Shown: positions 1 through 11,519, numbered from the stretch's first letter. The stretch: 64,000 bases of DNA from Sweltsa coloradensis (GCA_024449915.1 JAMZAV010001285.1:62001-126000), one strand, 5' to 3'. Notes: a model not told the origin generated them from the sequence alone. Numbers and translations: made by a program.

Positions 1-747
1 ACATGTAATTAAGACTACAATAATTTGTTAACACATACCAACAATTACAGTATATTTTACAATTTTACGTTCCACCTGAAATGTAAGCTGTCCCGTTGTC
101 AATAAAGAATAAATATAATTTAATATAATATAATATATATATATATAAAATATGTATAAATAAATATATAATATGTATATATATATAATATAATATTCTT
201 TGGGAGGTTGTTTACAAAAGGTGGGCATGGTTGCATCAGAGAATGTTTCAAATAATTGTCACTTAGACAAATTTTGGAAATAACTACAAAAAGAACTTGG
301 TGAGCCTGTTTACGGATACCTGCTTCTAAAAAACTCATCAATATTTTTTAAATGTTCTCTCTTGTACACATTCTAACTTAACTTATTGGTGCAAATTACA
401 ACCGCATTGGACAATCCATAGAGCTTTAGAGCATTCACAATAAACCCTTGCTGGCATTCTGCATCAAACCGTGGCTTGTCCAAGCTCATCCAAATATGTT
501 GCTTATATGGTACGGCACGGTACTGCTAGGTCTGCCATTCATGCACTAATAACCTGCTTGGATCCCATGATAACCTGGACCCCGTCTCAAGATTAGTTCT
601 TCATTGCCACTTGAGCCTGCTTTAAGGCTATTGTATTGCCTTCTAACTGATACTTTAAAAGTCAAAGGAAGATGACTTAAACCTTAGCTAAATGAAAGAG
701 GGTCTTAAATAAAAGAGGAAAATATATATATTTTTTTTTTGGGGGCG
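1..747. other. AT-rich DNA without recognised gene
   Basis: No exon, repeat family or RNA gene is recognised here. Positions about 115-200 are an almost pure (TA)n/(ATA)n low-complexity tract, which creates short spurious open frames on the minus strand. The stretch ends in a T-run at 731-740 just before a fold-back element. Confidence 0.6.
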
Positions 748-1151
748 AGACGTAATGTCCCCGTCAGCCATTATATGCAAATTTTGGGACAAAAGTGGAA
801 ACACTAAGCTAGGTGCTACAGTTAATTTAGAGCGTCGACTTTTTTATATTGTTCCTACAAATTATAGGCTTCTACCGCCTTATAAGGAAAAATGATTTTC
901 TGAAATATCGTTCAATGTACGATTTTGTTCGTCCGCAGGTACAAAACTCCTATTTGTACCGTCTGACAAGGAAAATCGTACATCGAACATTTTTTTTTCA
1001 ATTTGTTTTTCCTTATAAGGCTGTGGAAGCCAATGATGTGTAGAAAGAATATAAAAAAATTGGCGCTCTAAATTAACTGTAGTACCTAGCTCAGTGTTTC
1101 CACTTTTGTCCCAAAATTTGCATATAATGGCTGACGGGGACGTTATGTACC
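748..1151. repeat. fold-back (MITE-like) inverted repeat, about 400 bp
   Basis: The left arm (748 to about 944) is the imperfect reverse complement of the right arm (about 952-1151). The outer ends read GACGTAATGTCCCCGTCAGC on the left and GCTGACGGGGACGTTATG on the right. The arms meet at a short loop near 945-951. No long reading frame spans it. This is the structure of a non-autonomous DNA element that could form one long hairpin; no target duplication was resolved. Confidence 0.85.
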
Positions 1152-1805
1152 ATCCCAAAAAAATGTATTTTCCTTTTATATTTTAGACCCTCACTCATTT
1201 AAATAATATTGCAGTCATTTTCCTTTGATTTCAAAAAATCGTTATGGGGGCGATACAATAGCCTTAAACATGTTGTAAGTAAATAACAATTATTAAAAAG
1301 AAAATGACAGAAAATAATTACACAAACAAATAGGTGCCAGATGTTACAAATATCACTGTATACCTCTCTGTAATAAAAAGACCAGATTCAGCTTCCAGGA
1401 TTTGTAGCCTATTTTAATTTTAAACCCCAATATAATTCCTTCACGTCACTCTCGGGTGCTTTGTGGTTTGTATCGATACCGTAGCTTTCTGTTTGGGATT
1501 GCTTTGTTCTGTATCTCCTCGGAATAGAATAACTTTTGCATGTTGTGTTGTATTCTTTGTGTGCACGTGATGTCGTAAACGTTGTTAGCCAAAGTGTTAT
1601 TGTTCTTCAGGGATTGCCTTTCCAATACATAGCGGCCATGTTCCCGTTCATGTTGACGCTGTTGTAGACGAACAAATTACGTTAGTAAACATAAATATTT
1701 GACACCTCCTTGTCATTGTATTTGCATTGCATGTCGTTCTTTAGACACTTTATGTTCTTACAGCATGTTTTTATTACAACACTTGTGATGATGACTGTAC
1801 TTAGC

Positions 1806-1925
1806 ACTGCATGTCCTTGTTCCGACTCTCATGTTGTCAACAGTACCGTGCCTTGCATGCCCTTGTTCCGACACTTGTTTCGTACCGTGCGTTGCATGCC
1901 CTAGTTCCGACACTCGTGTTGTTGA
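1806..1925. repeat. three-copy diverged tandem repeat, about 40-48 bp
   Basis: The motif TTGCATGCCCTTGTTCCGAC with a following GTACCGTGC recurs three times. The array lies directly upstream of the splice acceptor of the exon at 1949 and forms part of its pyrimidine-rich intron end. Open frames through it are repeat artefacts. Confidence 0.7.
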
Positions 1926-1948
1926 CTGTCCTCTGTGTGGCCACGCAG

Positions 1949-2090
1949 CGTCAACGACAAGAAGAACCACCACCGCAGCTACCACGAGACGTACGACAAC
2001 TCTAGCGGAGGCGGGGGCTGCTACGTGGGCGAGTACCGCGGGCCCAGCGGACACTCGCAGGCCAGATACACAGACATGGCCCCAAAGTAA
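1949..2090 (+). CDS. terminal coding exon of an unrecognised protein
   Basis: An acceptor (GGCCACGCAG) is followed by one base that completes a split codon, then 46 sense codons and TAA at 2088-2090. The encoded tail is very hydrophilic: it opens VNDKKNHHRSYHETYDNS, has a GGGGCYVGEYRGPSG centre and ends ARYTDMAPK. Base composition (GC-rich, third positions mostly G/C) stands out from the AT-rich surroundings and matches the ENGASE and zinc-finger exons. It has no membrane segment or catalytic motif; a cytoplasmic C-terminal tail is possible. The upstream exons should lie left of the window or in undetected short exons. The entry phase (2) is the same as that of the exon at 10351. I do not recognise the family. 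Confidence 0.6.
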
Positions 2091-2460
2091 ATCAATCTCC
2101 TCTCTCTTGGATGCTAACGTAATGTGTTTGTGGGGCGGTCAGGTTACGTAGCGTTGCATGGTCTGGTATGGGAATGACGTAATTAATATTTGAACACGAC
2201 TACATACACGTAAGTAAGTAAGTGTCTTTGGATTGAATGAATGAAGTTATCATTTTAACTTGAGTCGAATGCTTATTTACTGGTTGTTGATGGTTTTATC
2301 AGGTTGTAGTGTTAATTGTTTAACCGTAATCTATCGTAATCTAGAACCCCATGTTTGAAATAATCTTTATTTCTGGTTTGAATACTTGATTCTAGTGATG
2401 TGTGGTGTTGCTAGTGTATGGGATACATCGCGTAGTGTACACGGTCGTCTTTGTAACTAG
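2091..2460. other. no recognised feature (possible 3' UTR)
   Basis: This follows the TAA at 2088-2090 and may contain the 3' untranslated region of that gene. I see no canonical AATAAA with a clear context and no repeat family. Confidence 0.4.
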
Positions 2461-2905
2461 GCCCACTAGGCACGGGCCTAGGGGCGGGAGCTAGGGGACT
2501 AAAACGAAACAGGTGGTATCAACATGATTTGGAGCCATCCTTTGTCAATGAATGTGTTCATTTTTTAAATCTAGTTAAATGTTCCGAAGTTGGGGAAAAA
2601 CCCATAAATATGAGCAAGTTCATCAGGAAAGAAAATCTTCAGCAAACATTTCCAAATGTTGATATTGCTCTCATAATGTACCTCTGCACAGCGATTAGTA
2701 ATTGTTCAGCAGAAAGATCATTTTCCGCGTTAAAGTGAGCGAAATCATATCTCCGATCTATGCTGAAAGAAGTTAAACTCCCTCGCAATCCTTCATATTG
2801 AAGCTGATATTTTAAATGGTGAGGGATTTGAGTGCAACGACGGCGGCCAAAACATTTTTGCCTAGGGGCGGCAAATTTCAAAAGCCTGCCCTGGTAGTGT
2901 AGCGT
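2461..2905 (+). pseudogene. degenerate hAT-family transposase fragment
   Basis: The frame at 2529-2738 encodes a fragment containing NVDIALIMYLCTAISNCSAE and RSFSALK, the C-terminal hAT dimerisation signature (compare the family pattern of a short hydrophobic run, then SNCSAERSFS-LK). A TGA at 2736-2738 interrupts it. The conserved continuation KSYLRSML follows in the same frame, and LAILHIEADILN follows after a one-base shift near 2780, so it is dead. The flanks carry CCTAGGGGCGG-type words on both sides (2478-2490 and 2861-2872), probably the remains of the element's subterminal sequence. The closest relatives are probably ZMYM1-like hAT transposases; this is an old insertion rather than a host gene. 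Confidence 0.85.
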
Positions 2906-3711
2906 AACGGTTGGGGGGGATTATTTCACTCCTAGATTGTACGATATTTAACCATCCATCCTAACAGTGTTGAACAAACCATGATAATGTTAATAATATT
3001 TCTATCAGCATCATCAATATGATCATTTATACATTGCAAAATTTTGCATAACTAATAAAAAACTAACTGTAAATTTGATTTATTTCTAAAAATAAAAAGA
3101 CAATTAAAACTTTTTAGGAATTCAAATTCATTTGCAAGATGTACTATAAACTATTATTATGGTACTACCAGTATTATTGTGATGGTCGACAAAGCAATTT
3201 CTAAATATTTATTTGTTGTGTGATGATTGCATCAGTGTAGTTAAAAGTATTAATATTTTGTTCAATCATTGGGTCATTCACGATGATGACAAAAACTACC
3301 CTAGTTGACAGTCATACTTTGCCTGTGATTTTATTTGTAGAATATTAGTCGATTTGTTGTTGTACCTAATTCTTAGAACTTTTGTAGACCTAGTGTATTT
3401 ATCAATACATTATTAGGGCCCTACTATTGACTGCACTTACTATAAACTTGATTCAGTTTGAAATTATTATGTTTATTTTAAATCAAAGTGGCAGCCGGGC
3501 ATGCAGTGGCTGCTACTACATATCCATTGCTTCTAGTGAATGAACTAGGCATTGCTCTAGAAGACTGGCCCACAAGAATAATATAAATAATAGTAATTGT
3601 AAACAACACTAGAGGTTTACAGAGTGCAGCCTATGGTGAGTTGCTTTTAACACTTCAATCATGGCTCATTTCAATGTTATTTTGTCCTGAACAAATGATT
3701 TCCCTGTTTTT
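2906..3711. other. no recognised feature
   Basis: AT-rich sequence with no exon-like GC island, no inverted repeat of note and no known repeat family. It ends at the first unit of the 192-bp satellite. Confidence 0.5.
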
Positions 3712-6401
3712 AAGTGTCAATAGCCACAGTTATCATCGTGTTCCATGGACTTGTCCAAATCAGTTTTCCGTTACTTACTTACTTCATTACTTACTACCAG
3801 CCTTCTAGACAGCTTTAAACCCACAACCTGGACGTATCTACTTGAATTCTTTAAGGCGGGATGCACAACAGTCACTTAACACCCACTGCTACCAGAGTCC
3901 ACTAAGTGTCAATAGCCACAGTTATCATCGTGTTCCATGGACTTGTCCAAATCAGTTTTCCGTTACTTACTTACTTCATTACTTACTACCAGCCATCTAG
4001 ACAGCTTTAAACCCACAACCTGGACGTATCTACTTGAATTCTTTAAGGCGGGATGCACAACGTCACTTAACACCCACTGCTAACAGAGTCCACTAAGTGT
4101 CAATAGCCACAGTTATCATCGTGTTCCATGGACTTGTCCAAATCAGTTTTCCGTTACTTACTTACTTCATTACTTACTACCAGCCTTCTAGACAGCTTTA
4201 AACCCACAACCTGGACGTATCTACTTGAATTCTTTAAGGGCCGGATGCACAACAGTCACTTAACACCCACTGCTACCAGAGTCCACTAAGTGTCAATAGC
4301 CACAGTTATCATCGTGTTCCATGGACTTGTCCAAATCAGTTTTCCGTTACTTACTTACTTCATTACTTACTACCAGCCTTCTAGACAGCTTTAAACCCAC
4401 AACCTGGACGTATCTACTTGAATTCTTTAAGGCGGGATGCACAACAGTCACTTAACACCCACTGCTACCAGAGTCCACTAAGTGTCAATAGCCACAGTTA
4501 TCATCGTGTTCCATGGACTTGTCCAAATCAGTTTTCCGTTACTTACTTACTTCATTACTTACTACCAGCCTTCTAGACAGCTTTAAACCCACAACCTGGA
4601 CGTATCTACTTGAATTCTTTAAGGGCCGGATGCACAACAGTCACTTAACACCCACTGCTACCAGAGTCCACTAAGTGTCAATAGCCACAGTTATCATCGT
4701 GTTCCATGGACTTGTCCAAATCAGTTTTCCGTTACTTACTTACTTCATTACTTACTACCAGCCTTCTAGACAGCTTTAAACCCACAACCTGGACGTATCT
4801 ACTTGAATTCTTTAAGGCCGGATGCACAACAGTCACTTAACACCCACTGCTACCAGAGTCCACTAAGTGTCAATAGCCACAGTTATCATCGTGTTCCATG
4901 GACTTGTCCAAATCAGTTTTCCGTTACTTACTTACTTCATTACTTACTACCAGCCTTCTAGACAGCTTTAAACCCACAACCTGGACGTATCTACTTGAAT
5001 TCTTTAAGGGCCGGATGCACAACAGTCACTTAACACCCACTGCTACCAGAGTCCACTAAGTGTCAATAGCCACAGTTATCATCGTGTTCCATGGACTTGT
5101 CCAAATCAGTTTTCCGTTACTTACTTACTTCATTACTTACTACCAGCCTTCTAGACAGCTTTAAACCCACAACCTGGACGTATCTACTTGAATTCTTTAA
5201 GGCGGGATGCACAACGGTCACTTAACACCCACTGCTACCAGAGTCCACTAAGTGTCAATAGCCACAGTTATCATCGTGTTCCATGGACTTGTCCAAATCA
5301 GTTTTCCGTTACTTACTTACTTCATACTACCAGCCTTCTAGACAGCTTTAAACCACAACCTGGACGTATCTACTTGAATTCTTTAAGGGCCGGATGCACA
5401 ACAGTCACTTAACACCCACTGCTACCAGAGTCCACTAAGTGTCAATAGCCACAGTTATCATCGTGTTCCATGGACTTGTCCAAATCAGTTTTCCGTTACT
5501 TACTTACTTCATACTACCAGCCTTCTAGACAGCTTTAAACCCACAACCTGGACGTATCTACTTGAATTCTTTAAGGGCCGGATGCACAACAGTCACTTAA
5601 CACCCACTGCTACCAGAGTCCACTAAGTGTCAATAGCCACAGTTATCATCGTGTTCCATGGACTTGTCCAAATCAGTTTTCCGTTACTTACTTCATTACT
5701 TACTACCAGCCTTCTAGACAGCTTTAAACCCACAACCTGGACGTATCTACTTGAATTCTTTAAGGGCCGGATGCACAACAGTCACTTAACACCCACTGCT
5801 ACCAGAGTCCACTAAGTGTCAATAGCCACAGTTATCATCGTGTTCCATGGACTTGTCCAAATCAGTTTTCCGTTACTTACTTACTTCATTACTTACTACC
5901 AGCCTTCTAGACAGCTTTAAACCCACAACCTGGACGTATCTACTTGAATTCTTTAAGGGCCGGATGCACAACAGTCACTTAACACCCACTGCTACCAGAG
6001 TCCACTAAGTGTCAATAGCCACAGTTATCATCGTGTTCCATGGACTTGTCCAAATCAGTTTTCCGTTACTTACTTACTTCATTACTTACTACCAGCCTTC
6101 TAGACAGCTTTAAACCCACAACCTGGACGTATCTACTTGAATTCTTTAAGGGCCGGATGCACAACAGTCACTTAACACCCACTGCTACCAGAGTCCACTA
6201 AGTGTCAATAGCCACAGTTATCATCGTGTTCCATGGACTTGTCCAAATCAGTTTTCCGTTACTTACTTACTTCATTACTTACTACCAGCCTTCTAGACAG
6301 CTTTAAACCCACAACCTGGACGTATCTACTTGAATTCTTTAAGGGCGGGATGCACAACAGTCACTTAACACCCACTGCTACCAGAGTCCACTAAGTGTCA
6401 A
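3712..6401. repeat. tandem satellite, about 192-bp unit, 14 copies
   Basis: Units begin with AAGTGTCAATAGCCACAGTT at about 3712, 3904, 4094, 4288, 4480, 4673, 4864, 5058, 5250, 5436, 5624, 5813, 6007 and 6200. The array closes with a partial AAGTGTCAA at 6391. Unit length ranges from 186 to 194 bp. Most differences are small indels: a missing TTACT near 5324, and GGCGGGATGC versus GGGCCGGATGC near each unit's end. Otherwise copies are nearly identical, implying recent amplification or homogenisation. Each unit contains TTACTTACTTACTTCATTAC. It has no coding potential; translations are repeat artefacts. Confidence 0.97.
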
Positions 6402-7461
6402 TTTTTTGAACTTAACCAATTGTTATTTTCCATAAGCGCGTACGAATGTTCAATCAGACAATCACTTACTAGCAGTGACTGCTGTGCATCAAGCCTTTAA
6501 TCTCCTTGTTCGATCCCTTCCACATTCAATACAGTTTACACAATTGAATTGACACAATAACTTTTTGCAGGAGAAAAATATTCTGACATTGTTTAGGCCT
6601 AACGTTGTTTGTTCCAATACCTTACGTAAGTACAGGTGGTTACAGATTGCAATTATTGTACATACATACTTTTAAGTAATAGACCTGCAGTCAAAAATAG
6701 TTGCAACTCCCTCAAACTACCTTGATTCTATGATGTTAGTGGTTGATCTTAAAGGCCATGTGATGTGATCGTATATGTAGTACACTTATTCCGACTGGTA
6801 CATAATCCAGGTGATCGGGTCGCGGTGAGCACTTACATGGGAATAACTGATATTAAATATTAATGTACAGTCAAATACAGTGTTGATACTTATTTATTAC
6901 TTAGTTACAAAACACATTTCCCATGTATATATGTAAATAACAAAGTTGTTTGGCCCCATAAGCTGCTTACCTAATACTAATATACTGTATGGTACCATAT
7001 GTATGCACATATGTACATACACATGGCACCATATAGTTAATAATGCTGCTGTTCCTTCAGAGTTAGTTGTATTTTTTGATAACGTTTGACTGTATATTAC
7101 TGTTTGTCTGGTTCAAGTGAAAAGTATGATATTTCTCGATTTGATCAAATCGGGGAAACTCCTGTAGGTGTGATGTTACCGGTATTGATAATATGGAAAT
7201 CCATCCAGAAATTAAACAACCCAGCTGAGATGGATTTCTTACTTTCTAGATTGCTTTCTATGTTAGTTGAGATGAGGTAAGAGTTGAGACAAACTTTCAT
7301 ATTATTATTGTTATTGTTGTGGCATCATTACATTAATTAGAGTGTACATATTTACATACAATAACTTCATGTACTTTTTATCCAAAACGGATGCCGGTTG
7401 TCTTGAAAATAATTGTAGTGAATACAATATTTTAAAACAATTCTTGGTTATTTATGTTTTA
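6402..7461. other. no recognised feature
   Basis: AT-rich sequence. There is a small imperfect palindrome around 6985-7035 (ATGGTACCATATGTATGCAC and its near mirror). Short open frames are not supported by splice sites or similarity. Confidence 0.5.
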
Positions 7462-7909
7462 AGTCTTCACGAGACAGACATGTACACTGCACGCTTGTAA
7501 GCACCCAAATTAAGATGTACAATGCTCTGGAGAAAAATTGAAACTACATACGCAAATTCTAAAATGCACAAGACACAGATATTTTTATGCAGAACAATAT
7601 AGTATAACTAACAGAATTGCTTTATGTAATCAACCCTACTATGTATGCACCATTATTGAGTTAACGCGACAGGAGCAACCTCTTCTTGTTCCCGTTATGT
7701 TGACTTTACGCTTAACCATGGTGAATCTGAATAGTTGGGTTTATTACATACAGCAATTCTGTTTGTTGTATGTTGTTCTGCATAAAAATATTTGTGTCAT
7801 ATGCATTTTAGAATTCGCGTATGTAGTTTCAATTTTTCTCCAGAGCATTGTACATCTGAATTTGAGTACTTACAAGCGTACCGCGTACATGTCTGTCTCA
7901 TGAAGACTC
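7462..7909. repeat. fold-back (MITE-like) inverted repeat, about 448 bp
   Basis: The left arm, 7462 to about 7636 (starting AAGTCTTCACGAGACAGACA), is the reverse complement, with scattered mismatches, of the right arm, about 7738-7909 (ending CTGTCTCATGAAGACTCT). Both arms contain ACAATGCTCTGGAGAAAAAT or its complement. A unique spacer of about 100 bp separates them. The 121-codon open frame running through it is antisense/sense repeat sequence, not a gene. Confidence 0.93.
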
Positions 7910-10350
7910 TTAACTGAACATCTTTCAATGTAGTTTTATTTCAAGATACATTGAACAAGAAGAAATTGGAATTGCTGAGAAATATTTCAAAATTATTAAT
8001 AACTATTTACTATAGCCTAGTGAAATGTAAATATTATCTTCACTACAACTTGATGTAAGGTATGTTTGTGAATTGTAAGTGACAAAATAATACAATACCA
8101 ACAGCTGATACCTGAAGTGGTGTATGCACGCCGTGATAAAAAACCCAAACGTATTATGATGTTGTTAAGATTGACTTGTGTTGTGTTTTCTATCGTTGTG
8201 CCTCCTCCACATCAGGTAAGCTGTTGGTACCGCACTCACAGGACAAGTATTGAACATATCGTGTATGTTTGTGATATAGTACAAAATACTCTCAAATGCG
8301 ATCACCGCGAGCCGGGCTCCGCATGGAGAGAGTTTACTAGTCCGTCAGTTCGGCCCCCGTAGCCAAGCTCAACACAACAGGTTAGGGGGAGGCTTGTTTC
8401 TTATCGATGTACGTTTCCTTACTTGAGATTCTGTTCTGTGTAAACGTGGCGTTCTGATCGAGGAGGGTTCAGGGCTTGACAGGAAGTCGCTTCAGTATGC
8501 CGAGCTATCTGAGTTCATTGGGGGCTGCTTCGGTATACCAAGTTCTTAGCATTACCATCCAGATGGATATGAAAATCAAACTCATTAATTTTCACACTTA
8601 GAATACATTGAATATTATACATCCCTGATGTAATAATATTTATTTATTGTTAATATTAATTATTCATATATTTTTTCTTTATACTAATTTGATCATCAAT
8701 ATGAATATATATACATCTTGACTCCGTGTCCAACATTTAATCGGGTTGGGGGGAGTAGTTCATTGCTCTGTTTCCTTCAATATGAATAGATAGGGTAATT
8801 ATTCATTGACACAATGATAAGCTATTCTATGCTTGTCAGTCAAAGACGTGGGTGGAAATATTTCAATGTATCGATCGCCAATGTGTTATTTATTTTCAAT
8901 TAATTAATTTAATTTGTGTTTAGTCGTTTTAGAATAGATTCTTTTATTTTATAATAACTAGGGCATGCATCTCATCGGACTTATGCTCATCTTTTATAAA
9001 CGCCCCCCACTTACTGTCATGATGAACCTAGCTATATTTGGTGTTGTTTCCACATCTATTGGTTTCTAAATCTGGAGAGTTTATGCAAAATGTTTGCACA
9101 AATGAAATTTCATTGCTGATAATTTTTCTTAGTTTTCATGCCAGGTGCCAAAAGTATGACATTTTCATCAGTTTAAATGTAAGATACAATTATAATAATA
9201 ACATTCATATTACGGGTAATGAGTTGACCCATGCTCTCAGTAATAGCTATTTGTGAGTAGGGTTTTGATAGTATTTATTTACTATTGAGTAATAAGATGT
9301 CTTAATATTATTGCTGAAATTGTGGTTTACATAAGACCTAAGTGAACCACTAAGACTAGTAAACAAACCGTGTACATAGATCACTTAGCGTGGGACTCGA
9401 CTATGCACACACCTTTATTGTTTAAGAGACTAGCTTAGTGGATGAAACTACAATAAAACTATGTTGCATTTTAAAACTAAAATTAAAAAATAAGTCTATT
9501 AAAAGTGGTTTCATTACTTTGCGTCACTCAAACCAACAATCTGTACAAATAAACACCTGTTTCACAATTTGTTTGCCTTGGCTGCCTACTGCTGTGGTGT
9601 CTGACAATGTAACACAATATGAAGCCAAGCTTATGCTTAGTATACGTTTTTGCATGCGTATGATTTGCTTTGCCTGATTTATGCTATTATTAATGTTACT
9701 AACAAGTGTATTTTCATCTTCATTGCTGTTGTTATATCAAGAGAGAGGATCGTAGTGGGAATAATCTGATGTTCAGCGAGCTAAAAAAAGCTCCGAAATC
9801 GAAGCTATAAATCATTACATCTTCGTGTAATCATAGCAGATTTTCTTCGTTCCTCAATCAGAAAATGCAAACTTATTTCAGTGTTTTTGACTGTTTTGAC
9901 AGATTGTGAATACTTCAATATTTATTTAATTTTGTAGAATTCATTCATGGAAAAGTGCTATTTTAAGAGCCTTCTTATTTCATTCTTCAATGTATTTAGT
10001 ATAAAACATATTATTATGTGATTGAAATTGACTGAGAAATGCTAAATATGGTACAATAAGCATGTCTCCCTCCTTTTAAGATTTTACTGTAGCACAGTGG
10101 TAAATATTTGTTTTTACTTAGATTTTACCATTGAATTTTGAAAATGAGCATTGACAAGCATCGGTAACATAATAACTAGCCGTAAATAGAGGTGTTTAGC
10201 AATGTTCTACCACACTAGAACTGGTTATGTCTAACTTAGCATAGCTAGTAGATTAAGCGTCATGTAAGTTATATTCGCTTGGATGTATCGCCTCCTCGCA
10301 GGTTCCGACAGCGACTGTCTTCTCTACGTGCGCTTGTGTCTGTGTTGCAG
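7910..10350. other. AT-rich intergenic or intronic DNA
   Basis: No exon, RNA gene or repeat family could be supported in this 2.4 kb. A CAGGTAAGCTG donor-like word occurs at about 8213, but its preceding frame is not protein-like. Several short frames (8117-8362, 9438-9677) show no recognisable protein. Confidence 0.5.
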
Positions 10351-10461
10351 GCACTGGGACTACCCCGCCGCCGTCCCCCCTAGTGGCTCCCCCCGCTACC
10401 ACAGCCCCCCGCTGTCCACAGAGTACGAGCGCCCCCCACCATACTATTACCCGGGACCAGG
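10351..10461 (+). CDS. isolated Pro/Tyr-rich exon with PPPY motif, gene unrecognised
   Basis: A strong acceptor (CTGTGTTGCAG) opens a GC-rich 111-bp block that closes on a consensus donor (CAGG then GTGAGT at 10462). Entry and exit are both phase 2, so the exon is symmetric. It encodes HWDYPAAVPPSGSPRYHSPP followed by a segment with YERPPPYYYPGPG. The PPPY motif is the known ligand pattern of WW domains, which suggests a flexible cytoplasmic tail. If the donor is ignored, a TGA follows at 10463-10465, so it could also be an alternative last exon. It has the same strand and entry phase as the terminal exon at 1949, so the two might belong to one gene; that is inference. I do not recognise the family. 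Confidence 0.55.
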
Positions 10462-10485
10462 GTGAGTCTCCGGAGTACCCGTACC

Positions 10486-10493
10486 TATTATTA

Positions 10494-10539
<46 letters not shown>

Positions 10540-10560
10540 GATTCATAGCAGTTGTCGAAA
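10486..10560. repeat. (ATT)n microsatellite / SINE tail
   Basis: A continuous TTA/ATT trinucleotide run next to a tRNA-like SINE head on the minus strand. It probably represents or derives from the A/T-rich SINE tail. Confidence 0.9.
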
Positions 10561-10566
10561 AAGTTT

Positions 10567-10638
10567 GCCCCGACTGGGGTTCGAACCCAGAACCTCCGGC
10601 TTAACGTGCCATAGCTCTACCAATTAAGCTACCGGGAC
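10567..10638 (-). repeat. tRNA-like SINE head (anticodon-loop GTT, Asn-like)
   Basis: Read on the minus strand, the 72 nt fold as a tRNA. The acceptor GTCCCGG pairs with TCGGGGC. The D arm is TAGCTTAATTGGTAGAGC (A box), and the T arm is CTGGG-TTCGAAC-CCCAG (B box). The anticodon loop ACGTTAA places GTT at the anticodon position. Three sibling copies lie within 1 kb with SINE body sequence and (ATT)n tails, so this is a tRNA-derived SINE rather than a tRNA gene. The internal pol III promoter boxes are intact. Confidence 0.85.
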
Positions 10639-10788
10639 CACAGAACAAACCTTTAGGAAACTGCTATTTGTTGTGACTGTTGACTTACATGACATAAATC
10701 CAACAGAAGACGGCAATGTAGCTGTCAAATCTGAAAGATTGCATGGATAAATTCAATCACATCTCATCTCCCATGAGTTGGGTAGTAT

Positions 10789-10860
10789 GAATATATGGTT
10801 TTTAAGCATAAGCCCGCTTTAAGGACATAGTTGTAGAACTTATGCTTAAAAACCATATAT

Positions 10861-10862
<2 letters not shown>
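10789..10862. repeat. 24-bp perfect inverted repeat within the SINE cluster
   Basis: GAATATATGGTTTTTAAGCA plus TAAG at 10789-10812 is exactly complementary to 10839-10862, with a 26-nt spacer containing AGCCCGCTTTAAGGAC. The same tail words (AAGCGGGCTTATGCTTAAAA) recur at 11459-11480, so this is where two SINE 3' ends of opposite orientation meet. Confidence 0.9.
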
Positions 10863-10932
<70 letters not shown>

Positions 10933-10972
10933 TTATTATTATTATTAATTATTATTTTTATTGAATGATAGC
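10863..10972. repeat. (ATT)n microsatellite / SINE tail
   Basis: A long TTA/ATT trinucleotide run with a few TTTTTA interruptions, between two tRNA-like SINE heads. Confidence 0.9.
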
Positions 10973-10989
10973 AATAGTCGTTAAAGTTT

Positions 10990-11060
10990 GCCCCGACTGG
11001 GGATCGAACTCAGAACCTCCGGCTTTTCGAACCGATGCTCTACCAACTGAGCTATCAGAC
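10990..11060 (-). repeat. tRNA-like SINE head (anticodon-loop GAA, Phe-like)
   Basis: On the minus strand the A box TAGCTCAGTTGGTAGAGC is canonical. The T arm reads CTGAG-TTCGATC-CCCAG, and the putative anticodon loop TCGAAAA gives GAA. The 5' acceptor half no longer pairs well with TCGGGGC, so it is not a working tRNA. The body and flanking (ATT)n match the neighbouring SINE copies, but the anticodon arm differs. Confidence 0.8.
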
Positions 11061-11292
11061 TAAGACAAACTCTTACTAAACTGCTATACTACATTGTGAT
11101 TGTTGAGAGCTAAGATATAAATCAAACAGAAGAGTGCCATGTTGCTGTCACAACTATTGCTATCATTCAATAACTTTGTCCTCAAACGGGCTTGTGCTTA
11201 AAAACCTTGTATTCATTATTATTGTTATTATTATTATAATTATTATTATAATTATTATTATTATGGATTCATAGCAATTGTCGTAAAAGTTT

Positions 11293-11416
11293 GCCCCGAC
11301 TGGGGTTCAAACCCAGAACCTCCGGCTTAACATGCCATAGCTTTACCAATTGAGCTACCGGGGTAGAGCTATGGCACGTTAAGCCGAAGGTTCTGGGTTC
11401 GAACCCCAGTCGGGGC
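11293..11416. repeat. two tRNA-like SINE heads fused head-to-head
   Basis: The minus-strand copy at 11293 to about 11362 has a full D arm and T arm. It runs directly into a plus-strand copy, about 11363-11416, that starts at the D-arm 3' half (TAGAGCTATGGCACGTTAAG) and ends in the same T arm and TCGGGGC. The junction GCTACCGGGGTAGAGC makes a palindrome of about 120 bp. (ATT)n lies on both sides (11214-11262 and 11491-11515). Confidence 0.85.
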
Positions 11417-11519
11417 AAACTTTTATGGCAATTGCTATGAATCAATAAGTATGTCCTTAAAGCGGGCTTATGCTTAAAAACCTTATATACATTATTATTT
11501 TGTATTATTATTATTAAAA

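Noticed and set aside
3712..6401. CRISPR-like or coding repeat array
   Set aside because: Units are contiguous with no unique spacers, and frames vary with indels; it is a satellite in a eukaryotic context.
7538..7903. 121-codon open frame
   Set aside because: It spans both arms of a fold-back element; the translation is partly the reverse complement of itself.
10567..10638. Functional tRNA-Asn gene on the minus strand
   Set aside because: Pairing is good, but sibling copies with SINE body and (ATT)n tails sit within 1 kb, and the sequence differs widely from animal tRNA-Asn.
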